A stretch of 64,000 nt of DNA from Filosporella fistucella (GCA_030077755.1 JAQJZZ010000019.1:1562501-1626500); one strand, 5' to 3'; positions 10,813 to 22,080 are shown, counted from the first letter of the stretch. Translations and numbers: made by a program. Notes: generated by a model from the sequence alone, not told the origin.

Positions 10813-12303
10813 TCTTGCGATAATAATGCAGTTCGTAAAGACATGTTATATTCTCGATATCATATATACGAGCCAAAAGACGCGCTCGTAAACAGGAATG
10901 GCATCGCGTTGATAGCTGATGGGAGATACATGTGTATTTATAGATGACGTGGTGGATGACACAGAGGTGCATTACAGCATCGCGAATGAAATGCATGATG
11001 TTCATGTAAACAATCGCGAGAGTGAGACTTTTTGTGCCTGGTGCTCCTTTTTAGGCATGCTTACATGAGGTCGTACTACGGCCCGCCTGCAGGAAGCTGG
11101 TCATGTGATGCTCATTGGTTGAGAGGCAATGGTATCGATCTCGCGGCCAAAGATAGGTGCTCTTGGCTTGGCTAGAGAGTCAGTGAGGCAAGAGAAAGAA
11201 AACATTGTCAATTGAAAAAGCGTCGATTTGGACTCGAGGTTGCTCGCTTAGGATAGGGGGCAGAGGACTGGACATGTACTTATACTTCAAGGGATGTAGA
11301 GTACCTACGAGTGCGCAATTGACTCTGTGGCTTGAAGTTCTTGTCTCTTCGCGCATTGAGATTACCCGACTGGCGATGTCTTGTAAGGAAGGAGGATAAA
11401 GAGCGTCACACTATATAACGAGGTTAGCAAATAGGCAAGTGCCGGGTCTACACGGAATAACCCACCTCATTCGAATCTCCAACAAACTCAAAGGACAATG
11501 AGGCAGTGAAAATACTCCCAAGGGACTCTCTTACATCTTTGCAGAATGGAGTTGCAATGTTCCACATCATTTATAAATGCTGAGGCTCATGTTGAAGACC
11601 CAGCATCGACCGTCAAGCAAGTACCGTTTTTGTCCGTGCGCGCAAACTCTATGTGCGCATTGAGAATCTAGCCGCAATACCGCCGGACCAAGCACGGCAC
11701 TACTGTGATTTGAATACGAAATGCGAGGCATTTATTCAGGAACGAATAAGACTTCGTTGACTTGTCCTGCAAGTTGCTGATGCTCTACATGGAAGATTTC
11801 CGGCTAATATTCGGATTATACTTTAAGTCTATTATAGAGTATGCTTTTAGCCCCAGAACTCTAACCATTTTGACACTATGATCTCCCCCCTTGATTTCAC
11901 AGCATCTTTCCCCGCACTTTCCCCATCTTTTCGCTTCGAATTTTCTTGTTCAATAGAAGTTTTCGGTATAGTCCTCTCCGAATGCCTACCAGGATACTCG
12001 TCTTTTGCTTGTCCGAAATGATTGTACCTTGCAATACTTTCCGGCTCTTGGTCCAAAACAAGCAGCTCAGTAAAATCTACAGCTTCTTGAATTCTCCTAG
12101 CACATTTGGGACCTGTCGATCCTTGAAGAATATGTTTGGCGAAGGAGGGTGGACGATGAGTGCTAAGAATGTTTCGCCATCTTGAAGAGAGTATGAATAT
12201 TAAAAAGGCTATGCTTCTCCAATTGCTCTTGTTTGTACTTGCAAAGATACATTGACATTTGGATCTACCTTCTTCATATTTTTTTTAGAACATCAAGTCA
12301 TCC
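10813..12303. other. Intergenic, about 1.5 kb, no supported gene
   Basis: One minus-strand frame from about 12190 to 11847 stays open for about 110 codons but has no ATG and no recognisable motif, so it is not called. The rest appears non-coding, and the part just before the rhamnosidase start is AT-rich promoter sequence. Confidence 0.45.
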
Positions 12304-14449
12304 ATGATGCGGTCCATATTCAGCCAGTTGCTGGCATTTACCATTCCTATCTCCGCCACACAATTCAGTCAATACATTCTTGCCCCGAACTACCGCTCCG
12401 TCACTCCTCCAAAGCTACTCGCATTTGATGGCTCAGTCACAAATCCTGATGCGCTCTGCACGAATGTCCACAACAGTCAAGGAGTAACTTTTAATGGTGT
12501 AAACTCCTCGATTACTCTGGACTTTGGCTACAATATCGGCGGAACAGTCCAATTCGATGTCAGGTCTGTAACTGGTGGTGATGAATACATCGGCTTCACT
12601 TTCACTGAGAGTTCAATGTGGATCAGCCCTTATAAATGCGACTCGGCTTCAGCTGCGATATTCGATAGCCCATTATGGTTCAAGATCCCTTCCAAGGGCA
12701 GGTACGCGGCGGAAAAGAAACACCAAAGAGGTGGGTTCAGGTATTTGAGCATATGGCACAATTCAACTGGAAGGGTGACGCTTGGAGATTTCTCTGTCAA
12801 CTTCACAGCTTCTCCAGAAATGAAGGATCTCAGAGATTACCCTGGTTACTTCAATAGTGACAGCGAGAAGTTGAATCGAGTTTGGTACGCGGGTGCTTAT
12901 ACGAATCAGCTGTGCAGTATGGATCCTGCGTATGGAAATGCTCTGGGTGTACCTGGGACGGACTGGTATTATAATGCAACCGTTGCCAGTAAGTCCATAA
13001 TTCCTTTGTCAAGGCATACATTCCCAAAATGGCTTCATTCAGATCTCCATCTGGAGGTCAGTCTCTAACAATAATCAGGTGGCACATCTGTACTCATTGA
13101 TGGAGCCAAACGTGACCGTTTGGTTTGGCCAGGCGACATCGCCATTTCAGGTCCTTCCATTTTCGTATCTACGAACAGTCTTGATGGAATCAGAAACGGC
13201 ATCGACTCCTTATTTGCACGTCAGCAAACGGACGGAAGACTCCCTTGGGCTGGTACTCCTTTCACAATCAGGGGTCAATTTCCATTCAGTTTTACATATC
13301 ATTTATACACGCTTCTCGACCTTTACTACTACTATACCTATACTGGTGACCTGCAGTATCTCAACAAATATTGGCCACAGCATAAAATGGCAATGGCATG
13401 GTCGTTGGCAACGATTGATGGATCGGGACTTGCCAATGTTTCCAGTTCCAATGACTGGCTCAGATCTGGGATGGGAGGACACAATATCGAGGTAAGTTTA
13501 CTCAAATGCACAACACCAGGCAGAAGAAAAATTGGAAATTTGCTAAAGTAAATTCTTTCCATAGGCAAACTCAATCTTATATCATACCTTTGATGTGAGT
13601 CTGAAACTGGCTGAAGCAGTAGGCGATAATAACGTGACAAATATCTGGACAACTGCCATGGCAGGAATCAAGAAGTCTGCCAATGATCTCCTCTGGGATC
13701 CCGCTCAAAATCTATTCCTCGACAACGATACAACCACCACCTTACATCCTCAAGATGGGAATTCCTGGGCAGTAATCGCCGGGATAGTCGATGCCTCACG
13801 TGCCTCAGCCATCAGCATATCTCTCGCAAATCGCTGGATTAGACCGTATGGCGCTCCAGCCCCAGAAGCAGGCGCAACGATCTCTCCGTTCGCATCCGGT
13901 TTCGAGGTACAAGCACACTATTTGGCCGGTCACCCCGAACGCGCAGTGGACTTGATAGAATTCATGTGGGCAGATTTCATGCTCGACGACCCACGTATGA
14001 CGAACAGTTCGTTCATAGAAGGATATTCCACAAATGGAGATTTGCATTATTCGCCTTATAGTAATGATGCGAGAGTCAGTCATGCTCATGGATGGGCTAC
14101 CGGACCGACATCTGCTTTGACATTCTATGGCGCTGGATTACAGATTACTTCTGCTGTGGGGAAGACTTGGCTCGTTCAACCTCGGCTTGGGGGGTTGAAG
14201 AGGGCTACTGCTGGATATGAGACTCCGCTTGGAGAGTTTTCGGCCACTTGGACTGCAGCTGGAGATGATTTCATTACTGGAGTGTTTGAGACTCCTGTTG
14301 GATCGACTGGAGTCTTGGTTCTACCGGGGGATGGTAGCAGTATCACTGTGAGTGGACCCGAGGGCAAGGTTTTACCAGCAACAGTATCAAATGGTACTGT
14401 TACTTTCAATGAGTTACTAGGGGGTAGGTATACTATCAAGAGTGGTTAG
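12304..14449 (+). CDS. Secreted GH78-type alpha-L-rhamnosidase
   Basis: Three exons (12304-12988, 13079-13491, 13565-14449), 660 residues. Signal peptide at the start (MMRSIFSQLLAFTIPISATQ); the second ATG at 12307 is equally possible. An N-terminal beta-sandwich (FDVRSVTGGDEYIGFTFTES, WFKIP) leads into a six-hairpin catalytic domain. The key motif S-V-L-I-D-G-A-K-R-D-R-L-V-W-P-G-D (residues about 232-248) matches the DGxxRDRxxWxGD signature that carries the general acid in GH78 enzymes. A later SGFEVQAHYLAGH supplies the Glu of the expected base region. The C-terminal beta-domain ends with a Gly-rich strand. Many N-x-S/T sites fit secretion. It would remove terminal rhamnose from plant glycosides or rhamnogalacturonan. 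A transcription factor gene follows 381 bp downstream on the same strand. Confidence 0.82.
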
Positions 14450-14830
14450 CTTATTCATATAAATATGGCCAACTCAAGCATGCCAATCCTAAGTTTTAAG
14501 TAATCACCAAATGTTGTACCGTCCCTGGTGTGAGTTGCCTTCACGTGATATGACAATTTTTCTCTGGTGAGCCAAATGGCCCGTTTTCATTTGCTTCTGC
14601 CGCAAAGAAATATGCCTTCAGTCTTGATTTGCCCTTATTGAGTATGCTCCTATGATTCAAATGCATGGATGCTCTTGGTGGTAATCTTTCTGCTGCCAAG
14701 AATTGTCCAAAACGGCCAAGTGCTTACCCGACATCTTTCGTCCTGCAAGCTACTACTGCCACATGATATGGTGATTACCGACTCCCACTAAACTTAAGAC
14801 TGATCTTGATCAAGCTTAGATGCAAACATC
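14450..14830. other. Intergenic between rhamnosidase and transcription factor
   Basis: Short spacer of 381 bp; no repeats or RNA genes seen. It must hold both the rhamnosidase 3' end and the promoter of the factor. Confidence 0.5.
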
Positions 14831-16353
14831 ATGCCCTCAACTCGGAGCTCGCAAAGCAATGCAATCGTACACCATTCCAAGTGTCGTATATGTGGGAAGT
14901 CATGCCAGAACAGTAACTTTAACCCCTCATCATTAACTCTACGTCCTAACAAAATGCCGTTACAGTTTCCTCTATGAGAAGACATGAGAGATACTGCAGA
15001 AGTAGACTTACCAACCCGGCACCACCCCGGCGAAAGTCTTGTCTTGCTTGCATCCGTGCGAAATCTCGTTGTGATTCGGGCATCCCCATGTGCGGACAAT
15101 GTCAACAGAGAGGGAAAGATTGTATGTACTCTACTGAGTATCTCTCCTCAAAAAAAGGACAGTCTTTCATCTTTCAGCCCCACGCTGGCACTCAGAACCA
15201 GTCACCAGATTCTGCGGGAACCTCAACAGTCTCTCGGAAAGCTCTACGGAACAGTGTTGCAAGCGCTGACAACTTCATATCACCTGAAGCCTCATCGTTT
15301 GAGCTAGCTCCAAATAATCCCAGAAACTCTAGCCCAGATTCTGGTAACTTCGATTCTGCACAAGATGCTGCACTCTCACGATTTGCGATGATACCTTCTG
15401 ACGCACTTTTTCCATCAACCGAACAGGGACTGATCCGTCGCTTCTCTTCCCACATACTACGACCTAGGGAACGACGCCCAGCAAGTCTAGAGCTTGTTTG
15501 TAAGCTTTTAGCTCAAACTTTATGTTCTTTCTCTGAGAGACGCATCGATGAAGGGCACTATCCACCATTTATTCATCACTCAGCCGGCAGCAACCGTCCA
15601 GACCCTACCCTAGAAGATCCCATCATAATATGCCAAGCTATCACCCAACAACTTGCTGAGCAAAAACATAGAGGTGATTTGACAGTCTGGAATCTCATCG
15701 CTGCTGAGCAGGAAAGAATCTATGACCATCGTGATTCCTTTGATAAATGGTTGCATCTCTCGTCGGCGCAGGCTACGACAGTTTACCTTCTCATGCTAGC
15801 TGCCGAGGGAGAGAGTGTACTAGAGCATCATCCTCATCTCCCAATCACTCTCCTATATACACTGGGGTCCCTTTTTGGGAAGCTGAATCAAATTCACCTT
15901 GGTTTCACAGCGTCCAACGAGCAGGGTAGAGATATACCAACATGGCAAGATTGGATATTTGCGGAATCGAAGCTACGTATGGCGGCGATTTACTTCATTT
16001 TCGCATTACACTTCGACGTTAACTTCGGCATTCCTTGCGATCGTGATACGGATTATGCTTTTGAAGATGTGAACCTCCCAGCTGCCAAAGTGCTTTGGGA
16101 GGCAAAAGATGAAGCATCTTGGACTCGAGAATTCAACCGGATACAAAAGGGGGAAGAATATATCGGCCCTATCAGTAGCAACAAGTCTCCGTTGAATTAC
16201 GGAGACTTGTTGAAATCGAACAAACAAGAATATGATTATAGCCAACATGATAGCCAGAAAAAGGACTCGACATTGGTAGACAGGGTCCATGAATGGCAGA
16301 AAGGGATGGATGAGCTCGGCATGCTTGTTGCATTGTGTAGCACTATGGAGTGA
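14831..16353 (+). CDS. Hybrid C2HC / Zn2Cys6 transcription factor
   Basis: Two exons (14831-14912, 14966-16353), 489 residues. The first exon is only 82 nt (MPSTRSSQSNAIVHHSKCRICGK...) and begins at ATG 14831. Splicing joins it to exon 2 and completes a zinc finger C-R-I-C-x12-H-x3-C (CRIC...RRHERYC). Fifteen residues later comes a full Zn2Cys6 binuclear cluster: C-L-A-C-x6-C-x6-C-x2-C-x6-C (SCLACIRAKSRCDSG, MCGQCQQRGKDC). This C2H2-plus-Zn2Cys6 order is a known class of fungal regulators, which normally continue with a long fungal-specific middle homology region. Here the protein stops at residue 489, shorter than usual, so the C-terminus may be truncated or split. It is likely nuclear and DNA-binding. 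Its position next to the rhamnosidase suggests a local regulator, which is inference only. Confidence 0.8.
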
Positions 16354-16463
16354 CTGAACCGACAACCCGTACTCCAGTCGAGCAATACGAATAATGGTAT
16401 GACTATACAGTGAGATATGGAGCTCAGAGACAGTACAAGAATTGTTTCAGTGCATCTGTAACA

Positions 16464-17519
16464 TTACTGGACTCGACTACTTGGGAGTTTAAGCCCTGCA
16501 TCAACCTTCAAGAACTCTTTCAACATTTCGTCCCAGAGCCTTTCTCGAATTTCCACACCGATCGATGTTTTTGTTATTGCTGCACGACTACAATAAGTTA
16601 GCACAATCCTGAATCAGAGCATACCCCACCCAAAAAGAACTTACCTAGTAATCTGATTGTCGCTCAGATATGATCCATGCGACTCCTTTCCCGCGATACC
16701 CAAAGCATGCAGATATGTCTTCGCCCCTTCATCCGCCGCCCTTGCCTTCAAGCCAAACATAACGGCGAATATCCCTCTGAACCAAATAGGGTACTCTCCG
16801 AACCCGGTTTTCACCATGCCTGGTGACACATCATTGACAATGACCTTCGCTGGGTCAATAAATTTCGCCAATTGCTCAATAAACATCGTTCCCAACAGCT
16901 TCGAGTCAAAGTACCGATCCGTAGCCGATCCTATCTTTTCATCATCGAAATGACCTAGAATATTTCCCGTATCCCTGATGGGACTTTTCTCCAGCGTGTG
17001 ATCAAATTGCACAAAGCTGCCCACCCATGTAAGCCGTGATGCCACACTTTTTCTCGCGGCTGTCTTTTCCAGATGTGGCAGAAGCTCTAACGCCAGGAGA
17101 GCAGGAGAAACAAGGTTGACTTGCATAGTCTTCTCATGGCCCGTTTTTGTAACAATCTCCCATTTCATACTCCCTGTCCCTGCATTCAGGAGCACCATGT
17201 CTAGATTGCCATCGTATCGCCTCCCGACCTCTTTCACAAACTTGATGACACTATCATAGTCCTCAAGGTCGATATGTAGGACAGTGATGATAGCGTTGGG
17301 ATTCGTCTTCTTGATTTCGGGATTGGAGAGGATGGTCGATTTCGCTGCTTCCCCTTTTGCGACATTTCGTACGCCTGCAATTATCTCTTTGGCACCGCGC
17401 AGAAGGAGAAGTTGAGTTGCTGCGAGACCGAGACCGGCAGAGGCGCCTGTGATGAGGATGGTTTTGTCATGGAAAGAAAGGGAGGGGGGAAGGGTGAGTT
17501 TAGGTTGGAAGTAAGGCAT
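16464..17519 (-). CDS. Short-chain dehydrogenase/reductase (SDR)
   Basis: Two exons on the minus strand (17519-16645, 16587-16464), 332 residues. The start is ATG at 17519 (MPYFQPKLTLPP); the upstream frame has no ATG. Cofactor motif T-G-A-S-A-G-L-G at residues 24-31, L-N-A-G-T near residue 108, V-N-L-V-S-P, then catalytic Tyr and Lys in Y-F-D-S-K. The second exon adds the amphipathic tail (ERLWDEMLKEFLKV) that is standard at the end of this fungal SDR subfamily (retinol dehydrogenase/WW-oxidoreductase-like); without it the protein would end right after DNQIT. It oxidises or reduces an unknown alcohol/ketone with NAD(P)(H). It is convergent with the transcription factor, with only 110 bp between stops. 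Confidence 0.85.
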
Positions 17520-18535
17520 CTCAAAGAATATTCCAGAAGAGCACAAGTTGTAAATACTTCGTGGAGATGGTCAGGCGCTGTTTTGGAGAGGGGAAAAGGA
17601 CTTAAGACTAGAAATGTTCTTGTTCCGGTCAATGAGTGAGGGGTGAAGGCAGCAGCATAGATATATACGCGTTGGGAACCAAAGAAAATGCATAGTGGTA
17701 TGTGAGCAAAGGCATCATTATGCATACGAAGTTTTTCTAGTTGTGCGTCATTGAGGTAATTTTGGCTCGAGGTTGAGAGAGCTGAGGAAGGCAAGGAACT
17801 CCGTGTCGTCTTTCTAGGCGATTTCCCATTTTTGAATGCGTGCCAAGCATAACAGGGAGGTTCGGAATTCCTTGCCCACCAAAAGCTCAGCATCCGAACA
17901 TGATGAATTGGGCATCAGGAAATTCCCGATTAGTTCCTCGTTTAGAAACAATCCTTTCTTTAGATGGCCGTCATAATCCGATACAACTCAATGGAACCGA
18001 AGTAAGCGCAAAGAGACGTAACAGAGCAAGTTTGATGTTCAAGATTGGAGAAAGAGCAGTTTAAAGGAAAGGAAACAAATGATACCCTGACCATTGCGCT
18101 GTAAGCTATAATAATCGGCCGAGTACAAGGATCGTTTGTAGCTATCCCCAGGCTTCCGAAAAGCAGTGAAGAATATTTTACACAGTAGAGACATGTGATG
18201 TATCACGTGAGCCGGATTGATGCCAAAATCCCAAGTATTTCCGTTATAGCTAGAGAAGTTCTCCACACAATTTTTGAAACTGTCTGTTAAGCTGGATTCA
18301 AAGTGATATGTTGCCTAATGACATGCTGGTCTTTCTAGCCTTCAGACTTCGTGCAATTCCTATATTAACTGAAAGGAGCTGACTGAAACGCTATAAGTGA
18401 AAACCCTTTGGTTTGCCACTTTCAGATTTAGAACCATTCGCTCAAAGCATCAGACATAGTTGAGGAAATTGAGGGATAGATTCGACCTCTCCTACTAGCA
18501 AATCAGAATTGTGAGCATGAAGATATTTGGCAAAT
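17520..18535. other. Intergenic with left copy of a dispersed element
   Basis: The first 600 bp are the SDR upstream region. From about 18130 the sequence becomes the left copy of the diverged direct repeat described separately. Confidence 0.5.
18130..18520. repeat. Diverged dispersed element, left copy
   Basis: Homologous to about 21710-22080 in the same orientation, offset about 3.56-3.58 kb. Shared landmarks in order: TTTGTAG, GACATGTGA-ATCACGTGA (18190 and 21770), GGATTGATG/TGATTGACA, TTCCGT, TAAGCT, CGTGCAATT (18350 and 21931), AACCATTCGCTC (18432 and 22000), CTACTAG-AAA (18492 and 22050) and ATTGTG-GCATG. Differences are largely transitions. Neither copy has an open frame, so it looks like a decayed non-coding mobile or duplicated element. 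Confidence 0.7.
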
Positions 18536-19178
18536 GAAAACAAGTGAAGAGCGAGCCGAAGATCCAGATACAGCCGTCAAATGCGGCTCCATGGTCAGTG
18601 ATGATCCTGTTACGAGTCAACCAGGTCACAGCACAAGTTCAGCAATCAAAGCAAACTGAATATAGAGGAGACTCAATCCATCCAGGAAACCCAACCGTCC
18701 AGAAAAGCTCAATCCCTCCAGGAATGTGAGGAAGATATTCCGAAGACTATCATCAAGAAAGTTCCCCCGGAAAAAGCGAAACCGCCCACCATTGACAATT
18801 CAGATACTGCAAATACCAATCGAATCACGACCACAAGTCAACCCATAAAATTTGTGATAGCCTCATTACGGAGGAAGCTCAATCGGGTCAGAAATTCCAG
18901 CCGGTGCGGAAAGTCCAGTCTTTCCAGAAACGCGAAGAAGATATTCCAGAAATTGTTGTAGGGATGAAGCTCAGTGATAATTGTCAGTGGCTATAGAGGA
19001 CGCGACCGAAAATAGTCAAACTACACGTTTAACTTCTTTACCAAGCGAGGCCGAACAGAGAGGGACTACCTCGCCAGAGATCGATGAAAAAGCATCCGGC
19101 GGTCAATATTCATCAACCACCTTCTCGCCGCAATGCCCAGGACCATATGAGACACTAGATAAGAGCCACCCTGTATAG
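18536..19178 (+). pseudogene. Decayed coding region with internal repeats
   Basis: From ATG 18536 (MKTSEERAEDPDTAVKCG) a frame runs 42 codons to a stop. Shifting frame, coding-like sequence resumes with EETQSIQETQPSRKAQSLQE and CEEDIPK. About 206 bp later there is a second, clearly related unit (EEAQSGQKFQPVRKVQSFQK, REEDIPE). A third open stretch (ATENSQTTRLTSLPSEAEQ) follows to 19178. The period (206) is not a multiple of three, so the two units cannot both be read in one frame without a shift. I read this as a pseudogene of a polar, repeat-containing protein of unknown family. The alternative is a gene with unusual introns. Confidence 0.45.
18665..18956 (+). repeat. Two-copy direct repeat inside the decayed coding region
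   Basis: Unit 1 begins GAGGAGACTCAATCC at 18665 and unit 2 GAGGAAGCTCAATCG at 18871. They align over about 85 bp through CCAGAAA and GAAGATATTCC. The translations share an E-E-x-Q-S ... R-K-x-Q-S ... E-E-D-I-P pattern. Confidence 0.7.
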
Positions 19179-20193
19179 GTGGGCGCGGAGCCTGAGCTGG
19201 TTGCACTATTGACCGCCAAATATCGACGAAGGATGCTCCGATCGGTCTCGCTTTCAAAATGATAGTACATCAAAACTGAGGCTTTCTTGCCGTAATAAGG
19301 CCAACGTCACACTACCTACATGCAAAAATGAACCCTATTATAGGTTTATTATCCTATAAGAACAAAAGAAAGAAGCACTTCCTGGAAATTAAGAAAAATT
19401 CACATAAATATCATGCAATGATTTGCATATAAGTCTGATGGATTTCAGAAATTTCAACGATACAAACCGGGGTAAAGGCAAGCCACCCAAATGCGAATGC
19501 GAATGCGTCAAGTTTGCAAGCCCCTGAAATCCAGATGCAAATGCCAAGTGCGAGTGCGAAAATTTGAGTTTGGAAGCTCCAGGTACTGCAAACGTTCGAT
19601 AGTATTATGCTGCTGTGAGGCGCGAAGGTATCCTTGTGGGTCTGTAAGACGTTCTTAATGGTGGATATTTGTAAGGGGAGCAATGGAATCTGAATTAATT
19701 TTTGAATAAGGCGATGGGTATACAGAGTATGTAATGCCACCTCCAGCAAAGTCCCATTAGGATTAGCAGAGTCACAGTGGTGATAGTGGTGGGATGTGAT
19801 ATTGCTTTTGTGGAGTGTTTTCAGGTTGTCTGGTTGGTACGTACACACTGCTTGTTGAGAACAAGATAATCTCATGATAAGAAAGGGGTAGTGAAATGAC
19901 CGATGTACATAAGTGATTGGATTAGCCTGAGAGAATCCTTCCAGTCGTGCGCAGTAGAGCATTTGTCGAGGAAGTATAAAGGGTTGACCGTTTCCACCTT
20001 GTCCTCTCGGTATCTAACTTTTGAGAAGAGTTCGACAAGTAACAACTTCTCTGACCTCAGTCCAATCAACTTTGGCTGTCATTGCCTGATCAATTGTTTA
20101 TGTATTTGTGTCTTGGTAAATCTGTCAAGGGTGAGCACGATGTCTGAAACCTTGGGAACTTTAGCTTACTTAAAACAAGATAATTCCGTTACA
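19179..20193. other. Intergenic, effector upstream region
   Basis: Promoter side of the Hce2 gene. A minus-strand ORF of 183 codons (19962-19411) lies here but lacks recognisable features and contains simple GCGAATGCGAATGCG-like repeats, so it is not called. Confidence 0.45.
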
Positions 20194-21024
20194 ATGCTCG
20201 TCTCAATCATCCTGCCGATCACACTTTTGTTGTCCTACTCGGTCAACGTCTATGGAGTCGCTGTACTGGAAGGTAATAGCAGAAGATCGGCACCAGCCAA
20301 GAATCTACCTGACCTATCCACTCTTCCCCCTCTGAAAACCCCCCATTTCATCAACAATACAAGTCCCGAAGGCTATAAATATACGATAGATATGGCGAAT
20401 GCCATCGGGCTTGACACCTCTAAAGATGTCAAGACTGCAGGTTTCATCCACCCGGAAGTCAGCCCTAATCCTGCATTCGAAGTCGGAAAACTCTTGACAA
20501 GGCAGAGAGCTAAGCCTCAGGGAGAGAATTTATGTGGCGACAGCAGTTTTATCAACAAAAGCTCACCAGGTTCTCCATTGGCCGACGACTGTTGGGTTAT
20601 TGCAGATACAGCGCAGCACTGGCTCGTGACCAACGAGATCAATGGTTTCGAGATCGTTCCAACCGGTGGCAATAACTACTGGATTGGTCTTATGTGGTAT
20701 GGTACCTGTATCTTTGGAGTGCATACCGACTTTTCTGCCGGTGTTACTTGGGTTGGGATAGAGGACGTCAGAGATGTGGTTGTAGACTCGATTAATCGAT
20801 TCCAGTATGTGGCTTTTGCTTTTCCATTTTTCCTTCCCTCAGGGCCATTTGCCGTCAAGCACTGTTCTTCCAAGGGCTATGACCAGACAGTTAGTGAGCC
20901 ATTACTAACTTTGAACAGATGGTGGGATGGTGCTTGGAAAGTTGGGGCAGAGGGTGAGATGGGTTGTGTAAATGCATTGTTGGTGACTCCGAGTAATGTG
21001 AAATGGGCTGTATTTCATACTTAG
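20194..21024 (+). CDS. Secreted Hce2-domain protein (Ecp2-like putative effector)
   Basis: Two exons (20194-20804, 20919-21024), 238 residues. I start at ATG 20194 because it gives a compact signal peptide (MLVSIILPITLLLSYSVNVY); ATG 20140 is in frame and adds 18 residues. After a variable region comes the Hce2 pattern: N-L-C-G-D-S-S-F-I-N, S-P-L-A-D-D-C, Y-G-T-C-I-F-G-V, W-V-G-I-E-D-V-R-D-V-V-V-D-S-I, then WKVGAEGEMGC. The four cysteines should form two disulphides. Hce2 proteins are homologues of Cladosporium fulvum Ecp2, a secreted effector or necrosis-inducing factor. The 114-bp intron has a TTACTAAC branch site, but it is also free of stops and in frame. Removing it joins NRFQ to WWDGAWKVG, as expected for the domain. 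The gene sits between two copies of a decayed direct repeat. Confidence 0.8.
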   Translation: MLVSIILPITLLLSYSVNVYGVAVLEGNSRRSAPAKNLPDLSTLPPLKTPHFINNTSPEGYKYTIDMANAIGLDTSKDVKTAGFIHPEVSPNPAFEVGKLLTRQRAKPQGENLCGDSSFINKSSPGSPLADDCWVIADTAQHWLVTNEINGFEIVPTGGNNYWIGLMWYGTCIFGVHTDFSAGVTWVGIEDVRDVVVDSINRFQYVAFAFPFFLPSGPFAVKHCSSKGYDQTVSEPLLTLNRWWDGAWKVGAEGEMGCVNALLVTPSNVKWAVFHT

Positions 21025-21709
21025 ACTAGTCTTGAGCCTTAAGCGTGGTGGTACGAAGAGAAAAGTGTAACGGGGTTGGAGTCGGTGAGGTGGTTAGAGA
21101 TAGCTCCATTACCATGGTTCGCTTATTGCCTTACGACCACGGCATCCATCGTGCAGGTACCAGAGCAGTGCCCAACACAAGCCAATTTATCATCATATCC
21201 AGTTGTTTGGTTCAACCCCGTTCCTTCCTTAAAATATTCAACGCTCGCGACCAAGGTGCTGTCAAAAAGTCCGGATTTGTAAACGGCCGGCTCGTCCTAG
21301 ATGGCGTGGCATGGTCTTCAGGTGTCCACTACTCTTCAAACGAGACGATGGGTTCAAGAAGAACCCTTGTTCGGTCTGGGTCATATTTTCGACGAGATCA
21401 GGCTTGTCCTTCCAAAGTGTGATACTACTTTGATATGCTAATATTCTTAGTTAAAGGATACTAAAACTGTTATCGATATGGTTTACTTGGGTTAAAGACT
21501 TCTATTAGAGTCTTGATAATCAATCGAAGGATTGCTGTTTCTCCGCTTCCTCAAACTTTCATGCGTCATCTGTCTTTGCGGTTGTGCCGTGATCTGGTCA
21601 TTCCACCAGCCGCGTGAGTTGACGTTGAAAATCGAATGAAGAGCATTTCAAGAATACAATTGAAAAACTTGGAGATATCATAGACAATTTTATTTATTTA
21701 TTAATATGT

Positions 21710-22080
21710 TGCATCCTTTGTAGGTATTCCTAGCCATCTGGAACCGCTGAAGGTAGCTCGCACTGCGAAGACATGTGACACATCACGTGAACGTGATTGA
21801 CACTGAAAGCACAAGTCTTCCGTCACCGCTGGAAAAGTGAATTCTATGCTACTTAAGCTAGGTTGAAGGTGTTCTATAATAGGACGATATGCAAGTCTTT
21901 GTGAGTTGCGACACCATAGCCAGTCGACATCGTGCAATTACCTTCTTAAGTAATAGGAGTTGATCGTGCCAGAGGTTTTGGTTTGCCTCTTTGTGGAAAA
22001 ACCATTCGCTCGAAGGGTCAGACACCGTCAAAGGGTGAATCTAAGTATACTACTAGTAAACCAACATTGTGGGCATGGCA
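21710..22080. repeat. Diverged dispersed element, right copy
   Basis: Direct-orientation partner of 18130-18520; see that entry for the shared landmarks. Together they bracket the decayed repeat-coding region and the Hce2 gene. Confidence 0.7.

Noticed and set aside
11847..12190. Minus-strand open frame of about 110 codons (PSFAKHILQGSTGPKC ... SKWLEFWG)
   Set aside because: No ATG, a competing open frame on the same strand, no family features; could be a relic but support is too thin.
19411..19962. 183-codon minus-strand ORF upstream of the Hce2 gene
   Set aside because: Simple-sequence character, no family motif, and it occupies the effector promoter.
21045..21422. 125-codon plus-strand ORF just after the effector gene
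   Set aside because: Looks like chance 3' flank; no signal peptide or cysteine pattern and not a second Hce2 copy.
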